64,000 nucleotides of DNA from Polynucleobacter corsicus (GCF_018688255.1 NZ_CP061314.1:1798001-1862000), one strand, 5' to 3'. Counted from the first letter of the stretch, positions 1 through 8,677 are shown. Notes: generated by a model not told the origin, from the sequence alone. Translations and numbers: made by a program.

Positions 1-25
1 ACTTTGGCCCGATAAACCTGGGCCA

Positions 26-838
26 TCAAACGATCTTAATGCTTAAATCCGGCAAATTATCGATAGTGCATCGAATGACATCACCACGAATCACTGGCCC
101 CACATTCTCAGGGGTACCAGAGTAAATAATGTCACCAGGAAATAATTCATTTGCCTCGGATAGCTTGGCAATTTGCTCTGCTACCGACCAAATCATTTGA
201 TCTAAATTGGCCTTCTGTTTCACAACCCCGTTTACAGAAAGGGAAATTGTGCCTTTAGTAAAGTGGCCCACCTGACCCACTCGAAAGATTGGTCCAATAG
301 GAGCTGAATAGTCAAAAGATTTACCAATTTCCCAGGGCTTTTTTTGATCGCCCATAAAGCGCTGTAAATCACGGCGTGTCATATCTAAACCTAGGGCGTA
401 ACCGAACACATACTCCAATGCCTTCTCTACGGGGATATTCTTTCCACCCTGATTGAGAGCCGCAACTAACTCAACCTCGTAGTGATAGTTTTTGGTAAGA
501 GATGGATAAGGATGATCCACTAGCTTATTTGGCGCTACAAACTGAATGGCATCTGTTGGCTTCTGAAAAAAGAATGGCGGCTCCCGAGTAGGATCAGATC
601 CCATCTCACGTGCATGGGCTGCATAGTTTCTACCGATACAGTAAATACGACGAACAGGAAATTCAACATCACTTCCTGCAACAGGTATCAGCGTTTGCGC
701 CACTACGAAAGGGGTCTGGATTGAGTCACCCGACTTGTGAGCCTGAGCGCCAGCAACCAATCCAACCGAAGAGAGTGATGCAACACCGAGCTTAATCGCA
801 TTACGACGACTAAGAAGATCGTTTTCTTGATTTGACAT
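26..838 (-). CDS. FAH-family hydrolase with twin-arginine leader
   Basis: Fumarylacetoacetate hydrolase (FAH) superfamily protein of 270 residues, probably cleaving or hydrating a small oxo-acid; the substrate cannot be read from sequence. Family motifs are visible: GRNYAAHAREMG, the acidic metal-ligand motif YHYEVEL, GLDMTRRDLQ and SGTPENVGPV. The N-terminus carries SRRNAIKLG followed by a hydrophobic stretch ending AGAQA, which fits a Tat export signal, so the enzyme may act in the periplasm, unusual for this family. I start at the ATG at 838 because AAAGGGG lies about 6 nt upstream; a longer frame reaches 883 but lacks such a site. It lies downstream of the MFS gene in the same direction, separated by a terminator. 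Fumarylpyruvate hydrolase-like activity is possible. Family confidence is high, export moderate. Confidence 0.88.
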   Translation of the reverse strand: MSNQENDLLSRRNAIKLGVASLSSVGLVAGAQAHKSGDSIQTPFVVAQTLIPVAGSDVEFPVRRIYCIGRNYAAHAREMGSDPTREPPFFFQKPTDAIQFVAPNKLVDHPYPSLTKNYHYEVELVAALNQGGKNIPVEKALEYVFGYALGLDMTRRDLQRFMGDQKKPWEIGKSFDYSAPIGPIFRVGQVGHFTKGTISLSVNGVVKQKANLDQMIWSVAEQIAKLSEANELFPGDIIYSGTPENVGPVIRGDVIRCTIDNLPDLSIKIV

Positions 839-932
839 GCCTAACCCCTTTAAAAAGATAAGCAATCGTAATCCCATTCCCAAATATATACATTAGGAAA
901 ACCCCCCAGCGCAATCGCCGGTAGTGCTGAAT

Positions 933-960
933 AAAAAAACCCGACCACATAGTGGTCGGG
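933..960 (-). terminator. Intrinsic terminator after the MFS transporter gene
   Basis: A perfect 9-bp stem, CCCGACCAC / GTGGTCGGG, with a 3-nt loop at 940-960. Read on the reverse strand it is followed by seven T (933-939). It lies just past the MFS stop codon at 989. The plus-strand side is also T-rich, but no plus-strand gene ends here. Confidence 0.88.
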
Positions 961-988
961 TTTAGTTTTTGAAGCAGACTAATGAAAC

Positions 989-2659
989 TTAGTCTTTAGC
1001 GTAGATATCGACGTCTTTAGTTTCTTTAATAAACAGTACACCGATTACCAATGTCACCGCAGCGATGATGATTGGATACCAGAGGCCGTAGTAAATATTA
1101 CCGTTTTGCGCTACCAAGGCAAAGGAGATCGTTGGCAACAAGCCACCGAACCAACCGTTACCAATATGGTATGGCAAGGACATCGAGGTGTAACGAATAC
1201 GGGTTGGGAACATCTCAACCAACATCGCTGCAATTGGGCCATAAACCATGGTTACCAAGATCACCAAAATCACCAAGATACCTAAAACAGCAGGAAGATT
1301 AATGGCAGCAGGGTCAGCTTTTGCAGGATAACCAGCAGCATTCAATGCCTCACGAATGGCCTTCTTGAACTCTGCATCTTTTGCTTTCGCATCAGCTGGA
1401 GCCATACCCTTAGCGGAGTAGCCTTCGATCTCTGTGTCGCCAATCTTCACAACAGCGGTACCACCGGCTGGGCCAGCAATCGTTGTGTAACTTGCAGAGT
1501 TAGAAGCCATCACCTGCTTTGCAATATCGCAAGAGCTAGTGAACTTAGCAGTACCTGTTGGGTTGAACTGGAAAGTACATTCGTTCAAATCAGCAGTAAT
1601 ACTTGCTGGTGCAATCGCCATTGCTTTTTCCAATGCTGGATTAGCAAAGTGGGTTAAGCCATTAAACAATGAAACTGGGGTGTTAGGGATATACAAAATG
1701 ATGGCAAACAACAGGCCAGCCATGATGATTACCTTACGACCAATCTTGTCAGACAAGCTACCGAATACTACGAAGAATGGTGTGCCGATTACCAATGAAG
1801 CAGCAATCAACAAGTTCGCAGTCTTAGGATCTACCTTCAATACTTGAGTGAGGTAAAACAAAGCATAGAACTGGCCTGTGTACCAAACCACTGCTTGACC
1901 TGCAACCAGGCCAAACAATGCCAAGATCACAATCTTCAAGTTTTTCCATTGACCAAAAGACTCGGTCAAAGGTGCTTTAGACAATTTGCCTTCATCTTTC
2001 ATCTTCTTGAAAGCTGGAGATTCGTTCATCGACAGACGGATGTAAACGGAAACTGCCAACAATGCAATTGAAGCGATGAAAGGAATACGCCAACCCCAAA
2101 CGTCAAAGTCTGCGCCAGTGAATTCACGTGTGAACAAAATCACGAGCAAAGACAAGAACAAACCAAGAGTAGCTGTCGTCTGAATCCATGATGTGTACGC
2201 ACCACGCTTACCATGAGGTGCATGCTCAGCAACGTAAGTTGCAGCACCGCCGTACTCACCGCCCAATGCCAAACCTTGCAGCATGCGCAATGCGATCAAG
2301 ATCACAGGAGCAGCAACGCCGATAGATGCGTAGTTAGGCAAAATACCCACGATGAAGGTTGCACCACCCATTAACAGGATCGTCACCAAGAAGGTGTATT
2401 TACGACCAATCAAATCGCCTAAGCGACCGAATACCAAAGCGCCGAATGGGCGAACAATAAAGCCGGCAGCAAAGGCTAACAAAGCAAAAATGAAGGCAGA
2501 ACCAGCATCTAAGCCCGAGAAGAATTGTTTGGCAATAACGGCAGCCAATGAACCGTAAAGATAAAAGTCGTACCACTCAAAAACCGTACCTAAAGAGGAA
2601 GCAAAAATAACTTTGCGTTCTTCAGCGGTCATTGGGGCTGCTTTAGTTGATGTTGACAT
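989..2659 (-). CDS. MFS transporter, metabolite:H+ symporter (MHS) type, with inserted loop domain
   Basis: Inner-membrane major facilitator protein of 556 residues, about 120 longer than typical MHS members such as ProP or ShiA. The N-terminal half shows the family pattern FEWYDFYLYGSLA, FGALVFGRLGDLIGRK (MFS signature between helices 2 and 3) and LGGEYGGAATYVAEHAP. A second GSLSDKIGRK motif marks the start of the C-terminal half. Around residues 325-453 a soluble insertion interrupts the late helices. It contains Cys361 and Cys377, which could form a disulfide if the loop is periplasmic. Probable substrate is an organic acid or osmolyte; it cannot be resolved. AGGAG sits 7 nt before the ATG at 2659. 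The gene is transcribed divergently from the gamma-glutamyltransferase gene. Confidence 0.9.
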   Translation of the reverse strand: MSTSTKAAPMTAEERKVIFASSLGTVFEWYDFYLYGSLAAVIAKQFFSGLDAGSAFIFALLAFAAGFIVRPFGALVFGRLGDLIGRKYTFLVTILLMGGATFIVGILPNYASIGVAAPVILIALRMLQGLALGGEYGGAATYVAEHAPHGKRGAYTSWIQTTATLGLFLSLLVILFTREFTGADFDVWGWRIPFIASIALLAVSVYIRLSMNESPAFKKMKDEGKLSKAPLTESFGQWKNLKIVILALFGLVAGQAVVWYTGQFYALFYLTQVLKVDPKTANLLIAASLVIGTPFFVVFGSLSDKIGRKVIIMAGLLFAIILYIPNTPVSLFNGLTHFANPALEKAMAIAPASITADLNECTFQFNPTGTAKFTSSCDIAKQVMASNSASYTTIAGPAGGTAVVKIGDTEIEGYSAKGMAPADAKAKDAEFKKAIREALNAAGYPAKADPAAINLPAVLGILVILVILVTMVYGPIAAMLVEMFPTRIRYTSMSLPYHIGNGWFGGLLPTISFALVAQNGNIYYGLWYPIIIAAVTLVIGVLFIKETKDVDIYAKD

Positions 2660-2710
2660 CAGTAGCTCCTAACTATTTTTATTAAAATAAAAAACAACTA
2701 GGCGATTATG

Positions 2711-2728
2711 CTTTGAAAAAAATCAAAG
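2711..2728. repeat. Inverted repeat in the MFS/GGT divergent spacer
   Basis: CTTTGA and TCAAAG arms separated by six A, about 52 bp upstream of the MFS start. A second short hairpin, TCGGG-N5-CCCGA, lies at 2766-2780. Either could be an operator or leader structure, but neither has a T tract for termination. No -35/-10 pair could be chosen confidently in the 222-bp spacer. Confidence 0.3.
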
Positions 2729-2881
2729 AAATCCACTACTTAGGGTAATTCCTCATCTAATTAGATCGGGGTTTTCCCGAGACATCATCAATCTAGAGGC
2801 CATAATGCAGCAACTATTCGCCTAGCGTCTAATAGAACATAAAAGTAACATCACACACTTAATTATTGGGAACTAACAACC

Positions 2882-4480
2882 ATGCAACAAAAATGGGGTA
2901 TTCGGGGGATGGCGGTAGCGCCACACTCACTAGCGTCTGAATCAGCATTAGCGGTGCTGCGCGAGGGTGGCAATGCATTGGAGGGCATGATTGCAGCGGC
3001 GGCGACCATTGCCGTCGTTTACCCCCACATGAACTCCATTGGCGGTGACTCTTTTTGGGTAGTTCACTCCCCTGGTAAAGCTATGGGCGGAATTGATGCC
3101 TGCGGTGCAGCAGCTGGTCTAGCGACTAAACAGTGGTACGGAGAGCGCGGAGTCACAAAAGCTATTCCTTTTCGGGGTGCTATTGCAGCCAATACCGTAG
3201 CTGGAACTATTTCCGGCTGGGGCGCTGCTCAGAAACTTTCACAGCAAGGTTTGAGCGGAAGACTTCCACTCTCCCGCTTGCTGGCAGATGCCATTCACTA
3301 TGCTGAAGCTGGAGTCCCGGTAACTCATAGTCAATCTAGTTTGACTGAAAAAAAGAGAATGGAATTAAGCCCCATTCCCGGATTTGCAGAGACATTCTTA
3401 GTGAATGGTAAGGCCCCTGAAGTGGGCAGCATCTTTAAACAAGAGCGCCTTGCAAAAACCTTGCGCCAAATTTCCCGCAAAGGGACAGAGGATTACTATC
3501 GAGGCGATTTAGCCGAGCTACTTGCAAAAGAGCTTACGGACATTGGCAGCCCCCTTCGACTTAGCGACCTCCATCGCCATCAAGCCAAACTGATTGACCC
3601 GCTTGAACTCAAGCACAGCATGGGCAATGTATACAACATGACGCCGCCGACCCAAGGTGTTGTGTCTTTAATGATCATTGGCATCTTGGATCAACTCAAT
3701 CTCAAGCGCTTCAAAGTCGATAGCGCGGAATATGTTCATCACTGTGTGGAAGCCACTAAGCAAGCCTTCATGGTTAGAGATAAATATGTAACTGATCCTG
3801 CTTATATGACAAAGCATGCCCAATCTTTCTTATCTCACGCCTTTTTAAAGAAACTGGCAAAAAATATTGACCCTGAAAAAGCATTACCTTGGGGTCAGGG
3901 CAAGGGCCCTGCGGATACGATTTGGATGGGTGTTATCGATGGCAATGGAAATTGCGTTTCTTTCATTCAAAGTATTTATCACGAGTTTGGTGCTGGCATC
4001 GTATTACCCAAGTCTGGTGTGAACTGGCAAAACCGCGGATGCAGCTTCTCGCTAGATCCAAAGACACTCAATCACCTTGAGCCCTATCGCAAACCATTTC
4101 ATACATTGAACCCAGCCATGGCTTTGTTCAAGGATGGTCGGTCGATGGTCTACGGCACGATGGGTGGCGATGGTCAACCTCAAACTCAGTGTGCCGTCTT
4201 TACTCGCACAGCAACCTATGGACTTGATCCACAAGATGCGATCAGCCGTCCGCGTTGGTTGCTCGGCAGAACCTGGGGACAGACTAGTGACAGCTTGAAA
4301 TTAGAATCCCGCTTTAATCCATGGGTTGCTAAAGAGCTGCACGCCCTAGGACATGAGATTGAAATGCTCGATGCCTTTGATGAAACCGTTGGCCATGCTG
4401 GCTGTATTATTCGCGACCCGTCCGGCACACTGCATGGCGGCTGGGATCCCCGTAGTGATGGGGCTGTTAGCGCGTTTTAG
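2882..4480 (+). CDS. Gamma-glutamyltransferase family protein
   Basis: Ntn-hydrolase of the gamma-glutamyltranspeptidase family, 532 residues. Such proteins self-cleave before a catalytic threonine to give large and small subunits. The likely nucleophile is Thr346 in ADTIWMGVIDGNGNCVSF, which matches the start of the small subunit. GGDSFWVVH near the N-terminus and YGTMGGDGQPQ near the C-terminus are further family motifs. There is no signal peptide, so it appears cytoplasmic, closer to YwrD-like homologues than to periplasmic GGT. The substrate may be glutathione, gamma-glutamyl amides or another acyl amide. The gene ends convergently, overlapping the TRIC-channel gene by 14 bp. Confidence 0.9.
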   Translation: MQQKWGIRGMAVAPHSLASESALAVLREGGNALEGMIAAAATIAVVYPHMNSIGGDSFWVVHSPGKAMGGIDACGAAAGLATKQWYGERGVTKAIPFRGAIAANTVAGTISGWGAAQKLSQQGLSGRLPLSRLLADAIHYAEAGVPVTHSQSSLTEKKRMELSPIPGFAETFLVNGKAPEVGSIFKQERLAKTLRQISRKGTEDYYRGDLAELLAKELTDIGSPLRLSDLHRHQAKLIDPLELKHSMGNVYNMTPPTQGVVSLMIIGILDQLNLKRFKVDSAEYVHHCVEATKQAFMVRDKYVTDPAYMTKHAQSFLSHAFLKKLAKNIDPEKALPWGQGKGPADTIWMGVIDGNGNCVSFIQSIYHEFGAGIVLPKSGVNWQNRGCSFSLDPKTLNHLEPYRKPFHTLNPAMALFKDGRSMVYGTMGGDGQPQTQCAVFTRTATYGLDPQDAISRPRWLLGRTWGQTSDSLKLESRFNPWVAKELHALGHEIEMLDAFDETVGHAGCIIRDPSGTLHGGWDPRSDGAVSAF

Positions 4481-5096
4481 TAATAAATAATTTGGGTACG
4501 CGCAGATCCCAGTAAATGGCAGCTGCGCGTAGTCCAAAAATAGCCAGCATGCATATTACTGATCCTTCTAGCGTGTACGCTGGGAGAAAATTTAAAATCA
4601 GAATATAAATGCAGCAACCCAAAGTGACCGGGATTGCATACAGTTCATGTGACATCAATAAAGTTTTTCTGCCAGCCAAAATATCGCGCAATAAGCCGCC
4701 ACCGATAGCCGTCACTACACCCAAGATCACTGGTGCAACTGGCAATCCAAATTCTAAGTTCCAGGCTTTGTCTACCCCCTGAATGCCAAACAAAGCGGCG
4801 CCTAGGCCGTCGATGTAGAGCATCCAGCGATAAATCTGCGGCTGTGTAAAAAAAGATTCTGCTACGAAAGCGACAATGCACGCGCCTAAGGCTACCCAGA
4901 TATAAATTTGTGCAATCGACCAAAATGCAGGTAAATTCAAAATGATGTCTCGCAGTGTTCCACCACCAATGGCAGTAATCACACCCAATACCATGACGCC
5001 AAAAAGATCAACACCCCGATCGGCAATAGCGAGTACGCCAGTGACCGCGAAAGCAACCGTGGCAATGATGCCAATCCAGAAATTAATTTGATCCAT
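4467..5096 (-). CDS. TRIC-type cation channel family membrane protein (UPF0126)
   Basis: Small inner-membrane protein of 209 residues with about seven hydrophobic helices. It contains an internal duplication typical of the family: GVITAIGGGTLRDI near residue 40 and GVVTAIGGGLLRDI near residue 125. The glycine-rich motifs line the pore in prokaryotic TRIC channels, which conduct monovalent cations. The physiological role in bacteria is unsettled; E. coli homologues are YadS and YicG. Its 3' end overlaps the converging GGT gene by 14 bp. It starts at the ATG at 5096, 81 bp from the divergent maiA gene, so the two probably share a promoter region. Confidence 0.9.
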   Translation of the reverse strand: MDQINFWIGIIATVAFAVTGVLAIADRGVDLFGVMVLGVITAIGGGTLRDIILNLPAFWSIAQIYIWVALGACIVAFVAESFFTQPQIYRWMLYIDGLGAALFGIQGVDKAWNLEFGLPVAPVILGVVTAIGGGLLRDILAGRKTLLMSHELYAIPVTLGCCIYILILNFLPAYTLEGSVICMLAIFGLRAAAIYWDLRVPKLFITKTR

Positions 5097-5177
5097 GGTT
5101 ACCAGTCTAAATCACCGACACCAGTCACTCAATCAAGTCCTTAATATACTGAGGGTCATGCTATCAAGGAATCTTTT

Positions 5178-5858
5178 ATGAAAACTCAGCTGTATAGCTT
5201 TTGGCGTAGCTCAGCAGCCTTTCGGGTGCGCATTGCCCTAAACTTAAAAGGCCTGAATTATGAGGTGATTCCAATTCATATTGTTAAAAGTGGAGGTGCC
5301 CAAACTGCTGGTGAATTTGCCAATAAAAATCCTAATCGCTTGGTGCCCCTCTATACCGATGGCCCTCACACCATTCACCAATCGCTTGCCATCATTGAAT
5401 ATTTAGAGGAGATTCAATCAAGTCCTCCGCTACTACCCCAAACTGCAATCGATCGCGCGTGGGTGCGCTCAGTAGCCATGGATATCGCTATGGAGATTCA
5501 CCCGCTCAATAATTTAAGGGTGATGCGCTATCTCATGAAAACTTTAGGCGTGAGTGCAGAAGCAAAAGATGCCTGGAGTCATCATTGGATGGTGTTGGGT
5601 TTAGAAAGTCTGGAAAAACAATTGAGTGGAGATACGAGGGTAGGTCGTTTTGCTTATGGAGATCAGCCTGGCTTGATTGATATCTGCCTAGTGCCACAAA
5701 TTTTTAATGCACTTAGTGCAAAGATCGATATGACGAGCTACCCAACACTCATGAAGATATTCCATCAATGTATGAAGTTACCTGCATTTATTGATGCCTC
5801 TTGGGAAAAGCAAATAGATGCTGAGGGATTAAATCCCCTTTCTCCACCACAGGAATAA
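5178..5858 (+). CDS. maiA: Maleylacetoacetate isomerase (zeta-class GST)
   Basis: Glutathione-dependent cis-trans isomerase of 226 residues converting maleylacetoacetate to fumarylacetoacetate in tyrosine/homogentisate breakdown, or acting on maleylpyruvate in the gentisate route. The zeta-class signature SSAAFRVRIALNLKG is at residues 11-25. NPNRLVPL and QSLAIIEYLEE form the rest of the thioredoxin-fold glutathione site, and a C-terminal helical GST domain follows. AAGGA precedes the ATG. An FAH-family hydrolase gene lies 4 kb away but is not in an operon with it. The last 30 bp overlap the converging AEC transporter gene. Confidence 0.92.
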   Translation: MKTQLYSFWRSSAAFRVRIALNLKGLNYEVIPIHIVKSGGAQTAGEFANKNPNRLVPLYTDGPHTIHQSLAIIEYLEEIQSSPPLLPQTAIDRAWVRSVAMDIAMEIHPLNNLRVMRYLMKTLGVSAEAKDAWSHHWMVLGLESLEKQLSGDTRVGRFAYGDQPGLIDICLVPQIFNALSAKIDMTSYPTLMKIFHQCMKLPAFIDASWEKQIDAEGLNPLSPPQE

Positions 5859-6758
5859 AGACAGCGTCAGCAAGGATCCCATCGTAGTCAAGAGCACTAC
5901 TCGAGAAATAATTCGGCCATCCGCGTTGTAATACTGAGCCAACATAAATGGGCCAGTGCCTGTGGGCAGTGCTGCCAGTATTACAACAGCACTCACCCAT
6001 AAGTTTGGCAACTCTAAGATTGGTCCAGCAATCAACCAAGCGACTAGCGGCTGAATAATGAGTTTTGCAAAACTAATACCCCACGCCTGCTGCGGCGCTG
6101 ACTTCTCTTTTTGCATCAAGAACAGGCCAATAGAAACCAATGCACAAGGTGTTGCAGCTAAAGCTAAGAAAGCAATGACTTGCGCTAATGGCTCATATAG
6201 AAGCAAATCTGTAGACGACCATAGCAAACCTGCCACGGGGGCAATCAATAGTGGATTGGTACATAGCGACTTCAGCACGCTCCAAACAATCTCATGGGAT
6301 TTTTTATAGGACTGAATGCCGACCTCAATGAGCACTGTTGCTATAGCAAACATCACAAAGACAATAAAGGTCGCAATAATTGCTGGCGCCAAACCATCTT
6401 GACCAAGCGCCAATACACAGAGCGGAATGCCCATGTATCCCGTGTTGGAGTAAGACGCGCTCAAACCTGAAAAACTGGCGGCCGCTAAATCTCGCTTGCG
6501 AACCCAGCTGACTACCAACACCAAAATAAATACTAGTAAGCAACTCAAAAAGAAGGCGGCAATAAAACCGGGCTGCCAAAGTGTTTGCCAACTACTGCTT
6601 GCTGCGAAATTAAATAATTGCGCAGGCAAGGCAAGCCAAACGACAAAGCGATTTAACTCGATGGATGCACTCTCACCTAATTTGCCTGTGCGTCCACAAA
6701 CATAGCCAATCAGAATAAGGGCAAATACCGGAAAGACAACATTGAAAACGTAGAACAA
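5829..6758 (-). CDS. AEC family transporter (auxin efflux carrier fold)
   Basis: Inner-membrane carrier of 309 residues with ten or so hydrophobic helices. Family features are FPVFALILIGYVCGR at the N-terminus and SYSNTGYMGIPL near residue 105, followed by a second five-helix bundle. Bacterial members export or import dicarboxylates such as malate or malonate; the substrate is unknown here. The start codon is TTG at 6758, the first possible start after an in-frame stop, 20 nt downstream of the carbonic-anhydrase-like gene with which it is probably co-transcribed. The 3' end overlaps maiA by 30 bp in convergent orientation. Confidence 0.88.
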   Translation of the reverse strand: MFYVFNVVFPVFALILIGYVCGRTGKLGESASIELNRFVVWLALPAQLFNFAASSSWQTLWQPGFIAAFFLSCLLVFILVLVVSWVRKRDLAAASFSGLSASYSNTGYMGIPLCVLALGQDGLAPAIIATFIVFVMFAIATVLIEVGIQSYKKSHEIVWSVLKSLCTNPLLIAPVAGLLWSSTDLLLYEPLAQVIAFLALAATPCALVSIGLFLMQKEKSAPQQAWGISFAKLIIQPLVAWLIAGPILELPNLWVSAVVILAALPTGTGPFMLAQYYNADGRIISRVVLLTTMGSLLTLSLFLWWRKGI

Positions 6759-6778
6759 TTTAGGTGAACTTTTTTAAA

Positions 6779-7303
6779 TCAGGCAATTTTCTTCAAAGTC
6801 TGCTGATATCGCTGCGCATTCTGAACATAACGACCGGCAATATCTTCAATGCCAGCAATTTGCCCTGGAGTCAGCGTCTTCACTACTTTAGCGGGTGAGC
6901 CCAAAATCATCGAGCCATCAGGAAATTCTTTACCCTCAGTGACCAATGCTCCGGCACCCACTAAACAGTTCTTACCAATTTTGGCGCCATTCAAAATTAC
7001 GGCACCAATCCCAATCAAGCTACCATCGCCAATTTGGCAACCATGGAGCATCACTTGATGTCCAACGGTAACGTGCTTGCCAATGATGAGAGGATAGCCA
7101 GGGTCAGTATGCAAAATAGAAGCATCTTGCACATTACTGCCCTCGCTAATTTGTATCAGATCGTTATCGCCACGGATCACGACCTTGGGCCACACACTCG
7201 CATTTTTGTGAAGCTCGACTCTGCCAATCACTTCTGCGCTCTCGGCAACCCAAGCTCCATCGTCTAAGCGGGGAGCATTTCCATCTAGTTCAAATATAGC
7301 CAT
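6779..7303 (-). CDS. Gamma-carbonic anhydrase family protein (YrdA/PaaY-like)
   Basis: Left-handed beta-helix protein of 174 residues built of hexapeptide repeats, normally a homotrimer with metal sites at subunit interfaces. Three candidate zinc histidines are visible: HTDPGYP and the two in VGHQVMLHGC. VVIRGDNDLIQI is also diagnostic. Members may be carbonic anhydrases or thioesterases (PaaY); activity cannot be assigned from sequence. The gene lies 20 nt upstream of the AEC transporter gene and 35 nt downstream of the ammonium channel gene, all on the reverse strand. Confidence 0.9.
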   Translation of the reverse strand: MAIFELDGNAPRLDDGAWVAESAEVIGRVELHKNASVWPKVVIRGDNDLIQISEGSNVQDASILHTDPGYPLIIGKHVTVGHQVMLHGCQIGDGSLIGIGAVILNGAKIGKNCLVGAGALVTEGKEFPDGSMILGSPAKVVKTLTPGQIAGIEDIAGRYVQNAQRYQQTLKKIA

Positions 7304-7338
7304 GACTCATTATAGGTAATGGCTATATTTAAGATAGC

Positions 7339-8541
7339 CTACCAGTTCGGCTCACGATCCGGACTTGCAGAAATCCGGTGAATACTTAAGTCAGCACCTT
7401 CGTACTCTTCTTCTTGTGACATCCGGATACCTAAGACAGCCTTTAGCAATCCATAGACCACAAATCCACTGATAAGGGCAATAGCAACTCCTAAGCCACT
7501 GCCGATCAACTGCCCCAAGAAAGTCACTCCGCCGAGACCGCCTAGCGCTTTTGCCCCAAAGATGCCTGCAGCCAAGCCGCCCCATAAACCGCATAGGCCG
7601 TGTAGAGGCCAGACGCCCAAAACGTCATCAATCTTCCAGCGGTTTTGTACCAAGGTAAACATATAGACAAAGAGGGCGCCAGCAATTAAGCCAACTACCA
7701 AAGCGCCCATCGGGTGCATTAGATCTGAGCCAGCACAAACCGCTACCAAGCCAGCTAAAGGCCCGTTGTAAGTAAAACCTGGATCATTGCGACCAATTAC
7801 CCATGCAGCTAAAGTACCGCCAACCATCGCCATGAGAGAGTTCATCGCCACTAAGCCACTGACTTTATCTATCGTCTGCGCACTCATGACATTAAAACCA
7901 AACCAACCTACCGCCAAAATCCAAGCACCCAAAGCCAAGAATGGAATGCTAGATGGTGGATGCGCAGCATCGTTACCATCCTTGGTGTAGCGACCGCGAC
8001 GCGCGCCCAAGAGAATGACGGCTGGCAATGCGATCCAACCACCTACCGCGTGCACCACAACCGATCCCGCAAAGTCATGAAACTCTTCACCAGTCAGCGT
8101 TTTGATCCACGCTTGAATACCGTAATGCTGATTCCAGGCAATACCCTCAAAGAAGGGGTAAATGAAACCCACCAGAATAAAAGTAGCAATCAGTTGAGGA
8201 TTGAACTTCGCACGCTCTGCAATACCGCCAGAGATAATGGCTGGGATAGCGGCGGCAAAGGTCAACAAGAAAAAGAATTTGACTAGTTCATAGCCATTTT
8301 TCTCGGCTAAGATTTCGGCACCAGAGAAAAAATCAACGCCGTAAGCAATGCTGTAACCAATAAAGAAATAGGCAATGGTTGACACTGCAAAGTCCACCAA
8401 GATTTTGACCAAAGCATTGACTTGGTTCTTTTTGCGTACAGTGCCGAGCTCAAGAAATGCAAATCCCGCATGCATAGCCAAGACCATGATTGCGCCGAGC
8501 AAAATAAATAAGACATCACTTCCTGATTTCAAAGTTTCCAC
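7339..8541 (-). CDS. amt: Ammonium channel (Amt family)
   Basis: Inner-membrane ammonium transporter of 400 residues with eleven predicted helices. The twin histidines lining the pore are His164 in VVVHAVGG and His314 in GVWPLHGLCG, matching E. coli AmtB His168/His318. The C-terminal EEYEGADLSIH motif is the conserved cytoplasmic tail that contacts the PII protein GlnK. No glnK gene is adjacent, unlike the usual glnK-amtB operon. The start codon is GTG, with GGGGGT about 8 nt upstream. A 17-bp NtrC-like palindrome lies 63-79 bp upstream, suggesting nitrogen control. There is no obvious cleavable signal peptide. Confidence 0.92.
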   Translation of the reverse strand: METLKSGSDVLFILLGAIMVLAMHAGFAFLELGTVRKKNQVNALVKILVDFAVSTIAYFFIGYSIAYGVDFFSGAEILAEKNGYELVKFFFLLTFAAAIPAIISGGIAERAKFNPQLIATFILVGFIYPFFEGIAWNQHYGIQAWIKTLTGEEFHDFAGSVVVHAVGGWIALPAVILLGARRGRYTKDGNDAAHPPSSIPFLALGAWILAVGWFGFNVMSAQTIDKVSGLVAMNSLMAMVGGTLAAWVIGRNDPGFTYNGPLAGLVAVCAGSDLMHPMGALVVGLIAGALFVYMFTLVQNRWKIDDVLGVWPLHGLCGLWGGLAAGIFGAKALGGLGGVTFLGQLIGSGLGVAIALISGFVVYGLLKAVLGIRMSQEEEYEGADLSIHRISASPDREPNW

Positions 8542-8603
8542 CGAAATACCCCCATGTTTTTTGCATCATTATGGGGAATATTAAGACCGAATTTGGGCAT
8601 TAA

Positions 8604-8620
8604 TGCACTTATTTAGTGCA
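8604..8620. promoter_or_regulatory. NtrC-like 17-bp palindrome
   Basis: TGCAC-N7-GTGCA with an AT-only centre, a 17-bp inverted repeat close to the known NtrC site (TGCACCA-N3-TGGTGCA). It lies between the divergent ammonium channel and Rap1a-like genes, 63-79 bp from the first start and 58-74 bp from the second. I found no GG-N10-GC sigma-54 element on either strand nearby, so it may act with another sigma factor, or the match may be fortuitous. Confidence 0.5.
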
Positions 8621-8677
8621 ATTTAATGGCTTGAATATGGTTTATTATGGAATTGACATACACCCAAGGGAGAACCC

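Noticed and set aside
5825..5837. GGGATT-A-AATCCC inverted repeat at the maiA/AEC overlap as terminator
   Set aside because: Only six base pairs with a single-base spacer, and no proper T tract on either strand.
8542..8677. Sigma-54 promoter for the ammonium channel gene
   Set aside because: I looked for GG-N10-GC on both strands near the NtrC-like palindrome and found none.
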